NCBI GenBank assembly: GCA_964407825.1
Contig: CAYOXD010000116.1
Coordinates: 1-8,949 of the forward strand
Direction of reading: 5' to 3'
Length of the DNA: 8,949 bases
Source: CAYOXD01 sp964407825
Lineage (GTDB): Bacteria > Desulfobacterota > Desulfobacteria > Desulfobacterales > JAFDDL01
In this document: in pieces, positions 1 to 6,900 of the stretch
How positions within the stretch are numbered: position 1 is the first letter of the stretch
Layout: each line of letters begins with the position of its first letter
Notes under the pieces: generated by a model
The model's input: only the letters and a program-made list of their open reading frames with translations
What the model was told of the DNA's origin: nothing
The model's database searches: none
Position numbers and translations under genes: made by a program

Positions 1-1711
1 GGAGCTCGGCGTTGACCGTGATCAGCTCCTCGTTCAGGGCCTGGAGCTCCTCCTTCGAGGTCTCCAGCTCCTCGTTGGTGGATTGGAGTTCCTCATTGGC
101 GGACTGGAACTCCTCGTTGATGGACATCAGCTCCTCGTTGGCGGACATGAACCCCTCGTTCGACCCCTCCAGTTGCTCCATGGTGGCCTGGAGCTGCTCG
201 TTGGTGATGCGAAGCTGCTCCTCCAGCTGGCGGATCAACATCTCTTTGGAAGATTCATCGCCGGTAGGCGCTTCACCTTCCGTTGGCGCGGGAGAGGCAA
301 CCGCCGGAGGGCTGGCCGGCTCCAGGATCACCAGGACCAGCTTGCCATAGCTGGGATCGGCGGCCAGCGGTTCGACCTGAACATTGACCGACTCTTCCTC
401 GCCGTTTGCTGTCAGCTTCACTCCCCGGAAGGCCACCTGCCGTCCTTCTCCCAGGCATTTGTAGATCGCCGCCCTAAGGGCCGGTCGCAATTCCTCCCGG
501 GCCATGCGAAGGATGTCCAGCGTCGGCTCGCCGACGGGAACTTCCAGGTAGGGCTGCGTCCGCGTGGACACGTGCAGGGTTTCGTACTTCTCATTCACCA
601 CGAGGCAGGGAGGGCAATAGCGCTCCATTAGAGACTTCTCCGCCGCGGACGCGGGGCAGGGCTCAGGCGCACATGCCGGCGTCTTGGCCCGGGGGATTCC
701 GGAAAGTTTCCGAACAGAGGAAGAAAAGGGGAAGAAGGCCTCCTTGCCCTGTGAGTTCTCCAGACGCCGGTAGAGCTTCCATTTTTTGTCCACCGGAGTG
801 AAGAGTTTCGAGTTTCGTCCCACCGTCTCCGATGCCCCGAGAAAGAGGTGGCCGCGGGGTTTCAGGACCAGGTGAAAGAGGGAGATGAGCCGTTTTTGCA
901 TCTCCGGATCCAGATAGATGAGAAAGTTGCGACAGACGAGAAGATCCAGTTTTGAAAAGGGCGGATCCTTGACAACGCTGTGATGGGCGAAGAGAATCAT
1001 CTGCCGCAGCTCCTTGATGCACTGCCAGCCTCCCTCGGAGCGGACAAAGAACGCCGCGAGGCGCTCCTTGCCCACCTCCTGAACGGTGTCTTCATCATAG
1101 CGTCCGCTCCTGGCCCTTGCGATGGCCGCTTCGTCAATGTCCGTGGCGAAGAGCTGCACCTTGGCGCTCTTTCTCTCCTGCTTCAGGTATTCCAGAATCA
1201 GGATGGCCACGGAGTACGCCTCCTCGCCGGTCGCACAGCACGGCAGCCAGATACGCACCGGGTCCTGGGCGGGACGGTCATCGAAGAGCCGGGGGATGAC
1301 CTCGGTGCGAAGCGCCTTGAACGCCTCCTCGTCGCGGAAGAAACCGGTCACGCCGATTAAAATTTCACGGTAAAGGGCATGGGCCTCGTGTTCGCTTTCC
1401 TCAAGAACGGCGATGTATTTTCCGAGTCCGCCGACTTCCCTGACCGTCATGCGCCGCTCGATGCGCCGCAACACGGTGGTTCGCTTGTAGGAGCTGAAAT
1501 CGTGACCGGTCTTTTTCTTTACGATGTCCAGGATCTGCCGCAGGCTTTCATCTTCCAGAGGCTCCAGGCCTCCTGACGAAGCGCCGATGCCCACGACCAG
1601 ACAGGGACTGGCCTTCGCCTGTTGACATTTTCCCGCCGGCACCTCCGTCTGGTCTGGCCGTCCCGTGAAGGTGCTTCCATCCAAATCGAATTCGTTCTCT
1701 TCGTGCGTCAT
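1..1711 (-). CDS. CheR-type methyltransferase with CheB stub, PAS-like region and coiled coil (C-terminus beyond window)
   Basis: The frame reads from ATG at 1711 to the left edge with no stop, giving 570 residues. Residues 37-50 (CLVVGIGASSGGLE) match the start of a CheB methylesterase domain, including the GAS serine (S45). After about ten residues the chain enters a CheR domain: N-terminal part with GHDFSSYKR (69-77) and LRRIERRM (81-88), VTGFFRD (121-127), the SAM-binding loop PCCATGEEAYS (157-167), and CRNFLIYL (260-267). CheR enzymes methylate glutamates of chemoreceptors with SAM. Residues about 361-460 look PAS-like. From 491 onward there is a heptad-like coiled coil rich in NEEL/NEEF. 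Proteins of this family usually have a full CheB domain of about 190 residues before CheR and often a PAS plus histidine kinase after the coil. Here nearly all of CheB is absent, and anything C-terminal lies outside the window. The start is supported by a purine-rich GAGGGG about a dozen bases upstream and by the lack of an earlier in-frame ATG nearby. The gene is divergent from the hybrid kinase. Confidence 0.93.
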   Translation of the reverse strand, partial: MTHEENEFDLDGSTFTGRPDQTEVPAGKCQQAKASPCLVVGIGASSGGLEPLEDESLRQILDIVKKKTGHDFSSYKRTTVLRRIERRMTVREVGGLGKYIAVLEESEHEAHALYREILIGVTGFFRDEEAFKALRTEVIPRLFDDRPAQDPVRIWLPCCATGEEAYSVAILILEYLKQERKSAKVQLFATDIDEAAIARARSGRYDEDTVQEVGKERLAAFFVRSEGGWQCIKELRQMILFAHHSVVKDPPFSKLDLLVCRNFLIYLDPEMQKRLISLFHLVLKPRGHLFLGASETVGRNSKLFTPVDKKWKLYRRLENSQGKEAFFPFSSSVRKLSGIPRAKTPACAPEPCPASAAEKSLMERYCPPCLVVNEKYETLHVSTRTQPYLEVPVGEPTLDILRMAREELRPALRAAIYKCLGEGRQVAFRGVKLTANGEEESVNVQVEPLAADPSYGKLVLVILEPASPPAVASPAPTEGEAPTGDESSKEMLIRQLEEQLRITNEQLQATMEQLEGSNEGFMSANEELMSINEEFQSANEELQSTNEELETSKEELQALNEELITVNAEL

Positions 1712-1922
1712 CCGTAACCCTGGCCCCTCGAAGCTGAATCGCAGATTGTTCCATTGTGTTCGTGCCGCCGGTATGAGTCTGATGCCCCCGACATATGAGA
1801 CCCACCATAGCCCATTGGGGGTAATTTTGTCAGCATAATGTTCAAAATGGCTCCATCTCACTCCCTGCCTATCGGCATAACGTTACGTGGGATTGCCCCG
1901 GGTTAGAAGGACAATGTGCTGG

Positions 1923-2060
1923 TTATTTAGGGGGAAGTGGGGTAAAATGATCGAAAGCCTTTCGAAAATCCGGGCATGATTCCGGCATGAAGGTTCGACC
2001 GGGTGCCCGTTTCTGAGGCTTCTGGACCACCCGGGCGAAGCTGTTGGCCTCGTACAACAT
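1923..2060 (-). CDS. Possible small ORF, 45 residues, unknown
   Basis: A minus-strand frame opens at ATG 2060 and ends with TAA at 1923. The peptide begins MLYEANSFARVVQKPQKR and ends with TPLPPK. It is basic and has no recognisable domain or membrane segment. The run AGGGTGG lies about six bases upstream of the ATG and could serve as a ribosome binding site. An earlier in-frame ATG at 2111 would overlap the start of the hybrid kinase. Codon choice in the first third looks plausible for coding (TAC GAG GCC AAC), but the frame is short and overlaps the palindrome and direct repeats. It may be a chance ORF. I do not recognise it. Confidence 0.2.
   Translation of the reverse strand: MLYEANSFARVVQKPQKRAPGRTFMPESCPDFRKAFDHFTPLPPK
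1951..1965. repeat. Perfect 7-bp-arm palindrome, candidate operator
   Basis: TCGAAAG and CTTTCGA are exact reverse complements around a single C. The arms are too close to form a useful RNA hairpin, which makes a dimeric DNA-binding protein site more likely than a terminator. It lies about 130 bp upstream of the hybrid kinase and 240 bp upstream of the CheR-type gene. No regulator can be named. Confidence 0.3.
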
Positions 2061-2096
2061 AGGACCACCCTGTGGAACTGCAAGCGGGAATGCCCC

Positions 2097-4349
2097 ATGC
2101 AAAACGGTCACGATATAGGAGGGGAGACTTCTTCAAGCCGTTCCCTGTTTGCGGATCGCGTCCACAAGGTCTATGAAAATACCCCCTTGGGCGTCACCGG
2201 CGGCCTGGTAAACGCCGTCATTCTGGTGTACATCCTGGACGGCCAGGTTCCCCTCACCAAATTGCTTGTCTGGCTGGCCTGCACGACCTGCGCGGCTGCT
2301 TTTCGAATGACACTGCACTGGCGCTATCACCACAGCTCCACCCAATCTTCGCATTCCGCGAAATGGGACCGCTGGTTCCTTGTCAGCCTTGGGCTGGCAG
2401 GGTTGATCTGGGGGGCGGTCCCCGTATTCCTATTTCCTGCCTCTTCCTTCGGCCACCAGGCCTTTATCGCCTTCCTCTCAGGGGGCATGGTGGCCGGTGC
2501 CGCGGGCGTCTATTCGGCCCTGATCGCGGATTATTTCGTCTTCTCCATTCCGGTCATGCTTCCTATCGGAATTCGTTTCTTCATGCTTGGCGGTCATATT
2601 CATGTCGCCATGGGCGGCATGATCGTTCTGTACTTCATCATCATCAGCATGGTGGCCCTTCGGGCCCACCGGGATATAGGAGACCTCCTGGCGCTCAAGT
2701 ATGAAAGGATGGCGCTTGTGACCGATCTGCAGCTGGAGATCGCGCAGCGCAGCGAAGCCCAGAGGGATCTTCAGCGGCAGAAGGAGCGTGTGGAGCAGAT
2801 CGTGGCGAAGCGCACAGCCGCGTTGGATGAGGCCAACCAACGGTTGCGGGCGATCCTCAACTATGCGCCGCTGGCCCTATGGGCTATCGACCGCGAGGGC
2901 GGTCTTTCCTTTTGCGACGGAAAGGGGCTCGCGACGATCGGGCTGACCCCCGGCGTCGTGGGAAAATCGATATTCGACCTGTACTCGCAAGAAAGTCCCA
3001 TGGTTCGCATCACCCAAGGGGTGCTATCCGGAACCTTTATTTCCGATACGGTCCAATTCAAGGATGTTTTTGTCGAAGTCCGCTATCAGCCCATGCGGGA
3101 TACCGGTGATGGGCTGTCGGGTGCCATCGGTGTGGCCATCGATGTGACCGAGCAGACCCGCGCCAAGGAGGCCCTGCGCAGGAGCGAAGAAAAGCTCCGG
3201 CATGCCCAGAAGATGGAGGCCCTGGGAACCCTCGCCGGTGGCGTGGCCCATGACCTGAACAACATCCTGAGCGGCATCGTGAGTTACCCCGACCTGTTGC
3301 TGATGGACCTGCCCCGGGACAGCCCCCTCAGGCGGCCCCTGAGCACCATCAAGAAATCTGGGGAAAATGCGGCTGCCATTGTCCAGGACCTGCTGACCCT
3401 GGCCCGCAGGGGGGTCGGTGCGCTAACCGTTTTAAATTTGAACAGAATCGTTATGGATTGCATCAATTCGCCGGAAATACAGGTAATCATGGCGCAGGGC
3501 GCCCGCATGAGCCTTGCCGTCTCGCTTCAGCCCGATCTTTTCAACATCCATGGGTCCGCCATTCATATCTTTAAATCCTTGACGAATTTGATCTGCAACG
3601 CGGTCGAAGCCATGCCCGAGGGGGGGCGCATCGAGATCACCACGGAGAATCGGTTTGCGGACAGGCCCCTGTCCCGGTTCGAAACCATACCGGAAGGCGA
3701 ATATGTCATCCTGGGTGTCAAGGATTCAGGCGTCGGCATTCCAGAGAACGATCGGGCCAGAATTTTCGAGCCCTTCTATACGAGCAAGGTCATGGGCCGC
3801 AGCGGGTCCGGTCTCGGCATGGCTGTGGTCTGGGGGACCGTAAAGGACCACAACGGCTACCTCGATTTTGAGAGCGCGGGGGGTGAGGGCACCCGGTTCG
3901 AGTTGTATTTTCCAGCCACCCGGGAGGAGACCGAGGCCTTTTTGCCCCCCGAAGATCTGTCTGATTTAACTGGACACGGTGAATTCATTTTGGTGGTGGA
4001 CGATATGCCGGTCCAGCGGGAGATCGCCAGAGGGATCCTCGATCGGCTGGGGTATCGGGTCGAATCCCTGGCCAGCGGGGAGGAGGCCGTCCGGTTTATT
4101 CAGCAGGACCCCGTCGATCTGGTGATCTTGGATATGATCATGACACCGGGAATAGACGGATACGAAACCTATCGCCGGATAAAGAGCATTCGGCCCGATC
4201 AGAAGGCCATCATCGCCAGCGGGTTTTCGGAATCCGACCGGGTGCGAAAGGCCATCCGTCTTGGCGTCGGCAGATACCTCAAGAAGCCTTACCAGCTTGC
4301 GGAACTCGGTGCCGCCATCAGAGAGGAACTTCAAAAGGACGGCTCATAA
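2097..4349 (+). CDS. Membrane-bound hybrid histidine kinase (6 TM, PAS, HisKA, HATPase, receiver)
   Basis: The 750-residue protein is a sensor kinase with its own receiver domain. About six hydrophobic segments lie at residues 32-47, 53-71, 93-113, 121-142, 146-165 and 169-190, forming an integral membrane sensor region with no large extracytoplasmic loop. A coiled coil (about 195-248) leads to a PAS domain (about 249-357). The H-box GVAHDLNN gives phospho-acceptor H385. The ATPase domain shows the N-box (N501 in CNAVEAM), DSGVGIP (D543 onward), EPFYTS, and GSGLG (570-574). The C-terminal receiver has acidic D635/D636, phospho-acceptor D679 in ILDMIM, S708 and K730 before a proline, so all key residues are present. 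The expected route is H385 to D679 and then to an external phosphotransfer protein or regulator. The start at 2097 is the first ATG but has a poor ribosome binding site. A strong AGGAGGGG at 2117-2124 lies inside the ORF and is not followed by a usable in-frame start. The ligand is unknown. Confidence 0.93.
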   Translation: MQNGHDIGGETSSSRSLFADRVHKVYENTPLGVTGGLVNAVILVYILDGQVPLTKLLVWLACTTCAAAFRMTLHWRYHHSSTQSSHSAKWDRWFLVSLGLAGLIWGAVPVFLFPASSFGHQAFIAFLSGGMVAGAAGVYSALIADYFVFSIPVMLPIGIRFFMLGGHIHVAMGGMIVLYFIIISMVALRAHRDIGDLLALKYERMALVTDLQLEIAQRSEAQRDLQRQKERVEQIVAKRTAALDEANQRLRAILNYAPLALWAIDREGGLSFCDGKGLATIGLTPGVVGKSIFDLYSQESPMVRITQGVLSGTFISDTVQFKDVFVEVRYQPMRDTGDGLSGAIGVAIDVTEQTRAKEALRRSEEKLRHAQKMEALGTLAGGVAHDLNNILSGIVSYPDLLLMDLPRDSPLRRPLSTIKKSGENAAAIVQDLLTLARRGVGALTVLNLNRIVMDCINSPEIQVIMAQGARMSLAVSLQPDLFNIHGSAIHIFKSLTNLICNAVEAMPEGGRIEITTENRFADRPLSRFETIPEGEYVILGVKDSGVGIPENDRARIFEPFYTSKVMGRSGSGLGMAVVWGTVKDHNGYLDFESAGGEGTRFELYFPATREETEAFLPPEDLSDLTGHGEFILVVDDMPVQREIARGILDRLGYRVESLASGEEAVRFIQQDPVDLVILDMIMTPGIDGYETYRRIKSIRPDQKAIIASGFSESDRVRKAIRLGVGRYLKKPYQLAELGAAIREELQKDGS

Positions 4350-4396
4350 TCCCTCATAGTCGATGATGCAAAATGACGCATCCGTCGGGTTTCCCC

Positions 4397-4425
4397 TTGA
4401 CAATTAAATTGCCTTTTGCTGTAGA
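4397..4425 (+). promoter_or_regulatory. Sigma70-like promoter upstream of soluble kinase gene
   Basis: A perfect -35 hexamer TTGACA (4397-4402) is followed after exactly 17 bases by TGTAGA (4420-4425), which matches TATAAT at three of six positions. TAGAGT (4422-4427) matches four of six, but with a 19-base spacer. The element lies in the 142-bp gap after the hybrid kinase and about 65 bases before the annotated start of the next kinase. It suggests the kinase-FIST unit can be transcribed independently. No terminator with a T-run was seen between the two kinase genes, so read-through is also possible. Confidence 0.4.
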
Positions 4426-4491
4426 GTAAGATCGACAAGTTCACCCCATGCAGGCTGTGGGCTCGTCTCATTTCGCGTTGACCTGTTTAAG

Positions 4492-5415
4492 ATGTGCAAA
4501 AGAGATAGGACGGGGGGGATCCTTTTGACCACAGGCGAACAGGTGCATGTCGGCGTGACAGAACGAGCGCAGGAAAAAATCGAGAGGCTCGAACATGCGC
4601 TCATGGTGTCCGAGCGCAAGGCCGAGGTGCTGGGCAATATGCTCAAGGAAACCGTGAAGGAGTATGAAAGCTCCCTCGATGAGCTGCGTATCGCAAGGCT
4701 CACGGAGGAAACACTGTCACGGTCAAACAGAGACCTGGAATTGTTCGCCTATGTGCTCTCCCACGATCTTCAGGCACCGTTGCGGACGATCATCCTGTTC
4801 CTTCAGCTTCTTCTGGGGCGATGCGAAAATGGTCTGGACGGGGACGGTCGGCACTTTATCGATCGCTCCCTGAAGGCGGCCCAATCCATGCAGCAACTGA
4901 TGGAGGGGGTGTTGCGTCTGGCCAGGGTGAAAACCAAGGGCCAGAGCTTTGCTTCCGCGGATCTCAACTACATCGTGAAAGATGTTATGGATAACCTCCA
5001 ATCGGTCATACAGGAAAAAGGCGCTCGCGTCAGCGCGACCGAACTGCCTACCCTGATGGTTGATGTCAGCCAGATCCAAAGTCTTTTCCAAAACCTGATA
5101 TTGAATGCGTTGCGATATAATGAGAGCCCGAATCCGGTAGTGGAGATCGGCTGCCGGGACCAGGATCACGCCTATCAGATTTTCGTGAAAGATAACGGCA
5201 TCGGCATCCCATCTCGGTTCCAGAAAGAAATATTTACGGTATTCCATCGGTTGCACAGTGACCGGCGGTATCCTGGAACCGGCCTGGGACTCGCCCTGTG
5301 TAAACAGATCGTGGAACACCATGGGGGGATTATCGGGGTGGAATCCAAACCCAAGGAGGGTGCGACTTTCCATTTCACTTTGCAAAAGGATGGGGGGTTC
5401 CCTGAGGGGACATAA
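4492..5415 (+). CDS. Soluble sensor-less histidine kinase
   Basis: This 307-residue protein has a predicted N-terminal coiled coil (about 18-85), then a HisKA domain with H-box FAYVLSHDLQAPLR (acceptor H91), of the type seen in phytochrome-like and PAS-linked kinases. The ATPase domain has N205 in ILNALRYN, DNGIGIP starting at D234, and GTGLGLA (262-268), so all catalytic boxes are intact. There is no membrane segment, no receiver and no recognisable sensor domain. It should therefore be cytoplasmic and receive its signal from a partner. The FIST gene starts 65 bp downstream and is the obvious candidate. The ATG at 4492 has no ribosome binding site. An in-frame TTG at 4525 follows a G-rich run (4512-4518) at about six bases and is a credible alternative start that would remove 11 residues. 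The cognate response regulator is not in the window. Confidence 0.9.
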   Translation: MCKRDRTGGILLTTGEQVHVGVTERAQEKIERLEHALMVSERKAEVLGNMLKETVKEYESSLDELRIARLTEETLSRSNRDLELFAYVLSHDLQAPLRTIILFLQLLLGRCENGLDGDGRHFIDRSLKAAQSMQQLMEGVLRLARVKTKGQSFASADLNYIVKDVMDNLQSVIQEKGARVSATELPTLMVDVSQIQSLFQNLILNALRYNESPNPVVEIGCRDQDHAYQIFVKDNGIGIPSRFQKEIFTVFHRLHSDRRYPGTGLGLALCKQIVEHHGGIIGVESKPKEGATFHFTLQKDGGFPEGT

Positions 5416-5469
5416 TTTTTTCCGGGTGGCTTGGGTATGTTACGCCGGAAGGGCTGGTGATTCGCCAAT

Positions 5470-5477
5470 GGAGGGGG
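5470..5477 (+). promoter_or_regulatory. Ribosome binding site deciding the FIST gene start
   Basis: GGAGGGGG lies immediately before the ATG at 5481, with six bases between GGAGG and the start codon. The same frame can be opened eight codons earlier by GTG at 5457, but that start has only a weak AAGGG close to it. The ATG is therefore preferred. Confidence 0.6.
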
Positions 5478-5480
5478 CAG

Positions 5481-6656
5481 ATGCTGGAGGCATACAGCGC
5501 CGTAAGCCTGCGAAAAGATGCGTATGATGCCGGAAGGCAAGCCATGGAGACTGCCATGGGAAGACTTTCCGGGACCCCGGATATCATCTGGGCGTTCGGC
5601 GCCATATCCTTTGACCAGCGGAAGCTTCTCAAGGGCATTCGTTCCATCGCGCAGGATGTTCCCCTTGTGGGATGTACCACCGACGGTGAGATTTCCATGG
5701 CGGGACTTACCACGGATTCGGTCGCGGTGATGGCGGTTAGGAGCGATCGCTTGAAATTCAAGGTTGTTACGGATGATTCTTTGTCCAAAGGCGCTTTTCC
5801 CGCCGGTGTCAATGTGGGGCGGGCCCTGCAAGGCACCGGGTGCCGCTATGTGCAGCTTTTTTCCGATGGGCTCACGGGCAATGCAACGCGCATCATCGAA
5901 GGCGTAAGGCAGGAACTCGGCAGCGACATCGTAGTGGCTGGCGGAACCGCCGGTGACGGCGGGAAGTTCACCCGTACATACCAGTACTGCAATGATCGGC
6001 CCCTGACCGACAGTGTCGTGGCTGTCGGCTTTATGGGCGATTTCCATTTCGGCACCGGCGTCAAAAGCGGTTGGATCCCCTTTGGCATGGCAAAGCAGGT
6101 CACGAGATCCGAAGGTAACGTCGTCTATGAATTGGATGGGCAGCCGGCCCTGCAGGTCTATGAGCGGTTCCTGGGCAAATATGCCTCCTGCCTGCCGGCC
6201 GTGGGGGTGGAGTATCCCCTTGCGTTGCTGGAGTCGAACAACCATGTGGATGAGAACGACACGTTCGTCTGCAGGGCCACCATGGGTGTGGACCGTGAAA
6301 GGGGCTCCATCACCTTTGCGGGGGACGTTCCGGTGGGATCCCTCGTGAAGATGACCATGGGCAATGATCAGGATGTGATCCAGGCGGCTAAAACGGCTGC
6401 CGAAGATGCGCTCTGCGAACTCGAAGCAAGTCGAAAGGCCGCCGTTCCAAAGATGGCCTTCGTTTTCTCCTGCATGGCCAGAAAGATCGTGCTGGGGTCC
6501 AGGATCGTCGATGAGTTGCAGCAGGTGAAACAGGTGATGGGAGAAGATATTCCCATGGTGGGGTTTTATACTTACGGGGAGTATGCACCCATTGGCAAGG
6601 ACAGGGTTTCCTGTTTTCACAATGAAACGATCACGCTGACCATCCTGGGTGAATAG
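5481..6656 (+). CDS. FIST N/FIST C domain sensory protein
   Basis: The 391-residue protein is a stand-alone FIST protein. The N-terminal domain carries the signature LVGCTTDGE (62-70), and VVAGGTAGDGG follows later in the same domain. The C-terminal domain has FSCMARK (329-335) and the highly typical GFYTYGEYAP (361-370). No other domain, signal peptide or membrane segment is visible, so it is probably cytoplasmic. FIST domains are sensory modules of signal-transduction proteins and have been proposed, from genomic context, to bind small ligands such as amino acids. They are often fused to kinases, receptors or cyclases; here the module is separate. The gene follows a sensor-less histidine kinase by 65 bp on the same strand with no terminator between them, which supports a kinase-sensor pair. 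That pairing and the ligand are inference. Confidence 0.9.
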   Translation: MLEAYSAVSLRKDAYDAGRQAMETAMGRLSGTPDIIWAFGAISFDQRKLLKGIRSIAQDVPLVGCTTDGEISMAGLTTDSVAVMAVRSDRLKFKVVTDDSLSKGAFPAGVNVGRALQGTGCRYVQLFSDGLTGNATRIIEGVRQELGSDIVVAGGTAGDGGKFTRTYQYCNDRPLTDSVVAVGFMGDFHFGTGVKSGWIPFGMAKQVTRSEGNVVYELDGQPALQVYERFLGKYASCLPAVGVEYPLALLESNNHVDENDTFVCRATMGVDRERGSITFAGDVPVGSLVKMTMGNDQDVIQAAKTAAEDALCELEASRKAAVPKMAFVFSCMARKIVLGSRIVDELQQVKQVMGEDIPMVGFYTYGEYAPIGKDRVSCFHNETITLTILGE

Positions 6657-6900
6657 GTAGTGCCCATCCATGAACGAATGGACACTCTGTAGAAAAGAGC
6701 GCATGTGCCCCTGAACAGGAGCAAATCCCACCGGCGGCCTTCAGGCCGGAAAGATCGGCGCCGGGTGACGATGTCAGGTTGAAATGGCTGGACTATCCCG
6801 AGAAGAAGACGGATGGGGGGAACGGGCGAGCCTAGTCTTCCGATAGATCATTTTGTTGTTGGTTTTTGATAACCTTTTTTCACCGAGAGGAGATACTGTG
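6657..6900. other. Spacer between FIST gene and Cys-rich repeat gene
   Basis: This 244-base stretch contains no supportable gene. A small hairpin CGGCC-TTCA-GGCCG (6735-6748) is present without a following T-run. A plus-strand frame stays open for about 60 codons and ends with TAG at about 6832, but it has no ATG or GTG start. The last 50 bases are T-rich and could hold a promoter for the downstream gene, but no clear hexamer pair is seen. Confidence 0.4.
6888..6892 (+). promoter_or_regulatory. Ribosome binding site for Cys-rich repeat gene
   Basis: AGGAG lies eight bases before the ATG at 6901 and five before an in-frame GTG at 6898. Either could initiate. A far-upstream TTG at 6853 opens the same frame, but it lacks a binding site and would put a charged segment in front of the signal sequence, so it is rejected. 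Confidence 0.6.

Larger units (their letters stand above)
1712..2096. promoter_or_regulatory. Divergent intergenic region with palindrome and short direct repeats
   Basis: These 385 bases separate the start codons of the divergent CheR-type gene and the hybrid kinase, so they should hold promoters for both. Visible structure: a perfect palindrome of 7-bp arms with a 1-base centre (TCGAAAG-C-CTTTCGA, 1951-1965); just after it two near-identical direct repeats, CCGGGCATGA (1970-1979) and CCGGCATGA (1982-1989, one base shorter); and a 9-bp direct repeat GGACCACCC at 2024-2032 and 2062-2070. No convincing -35/-10 pair or sigma54 element was found by eye. A short minus-strand ORF (see 1923-2060) also lies here. 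A role as operator is inferred only from symmetry and position. Confidence 0.4.

Noticed and set aside
12..631. Plus-strand frames with Ser/Leu-rich repeats at the left end
   Set aside because: The periodicity comes from the antisense of the NEEL coiled coil of the minus-strand CheR-type protein.
5175..6731. 518-residue open frame on the minus strand
   Set aside because: It lies antisense to the soluble kinase and the FIST gene, both of which have intact family motifs. The frame is open because of high GC and codon bias, and its translation shows no domain.
6735..6748. Terminator hairpin after the FIST gene
   Set aside because: The stem is only five to six base pairs and no T-run follows.
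6657..6900. Riboswitch upstream of the Cys-rich gene
   Set aside because: The sequence was compared by eye with the c-di-GMP and other common aptamer cores I know, and no conserved core was found.
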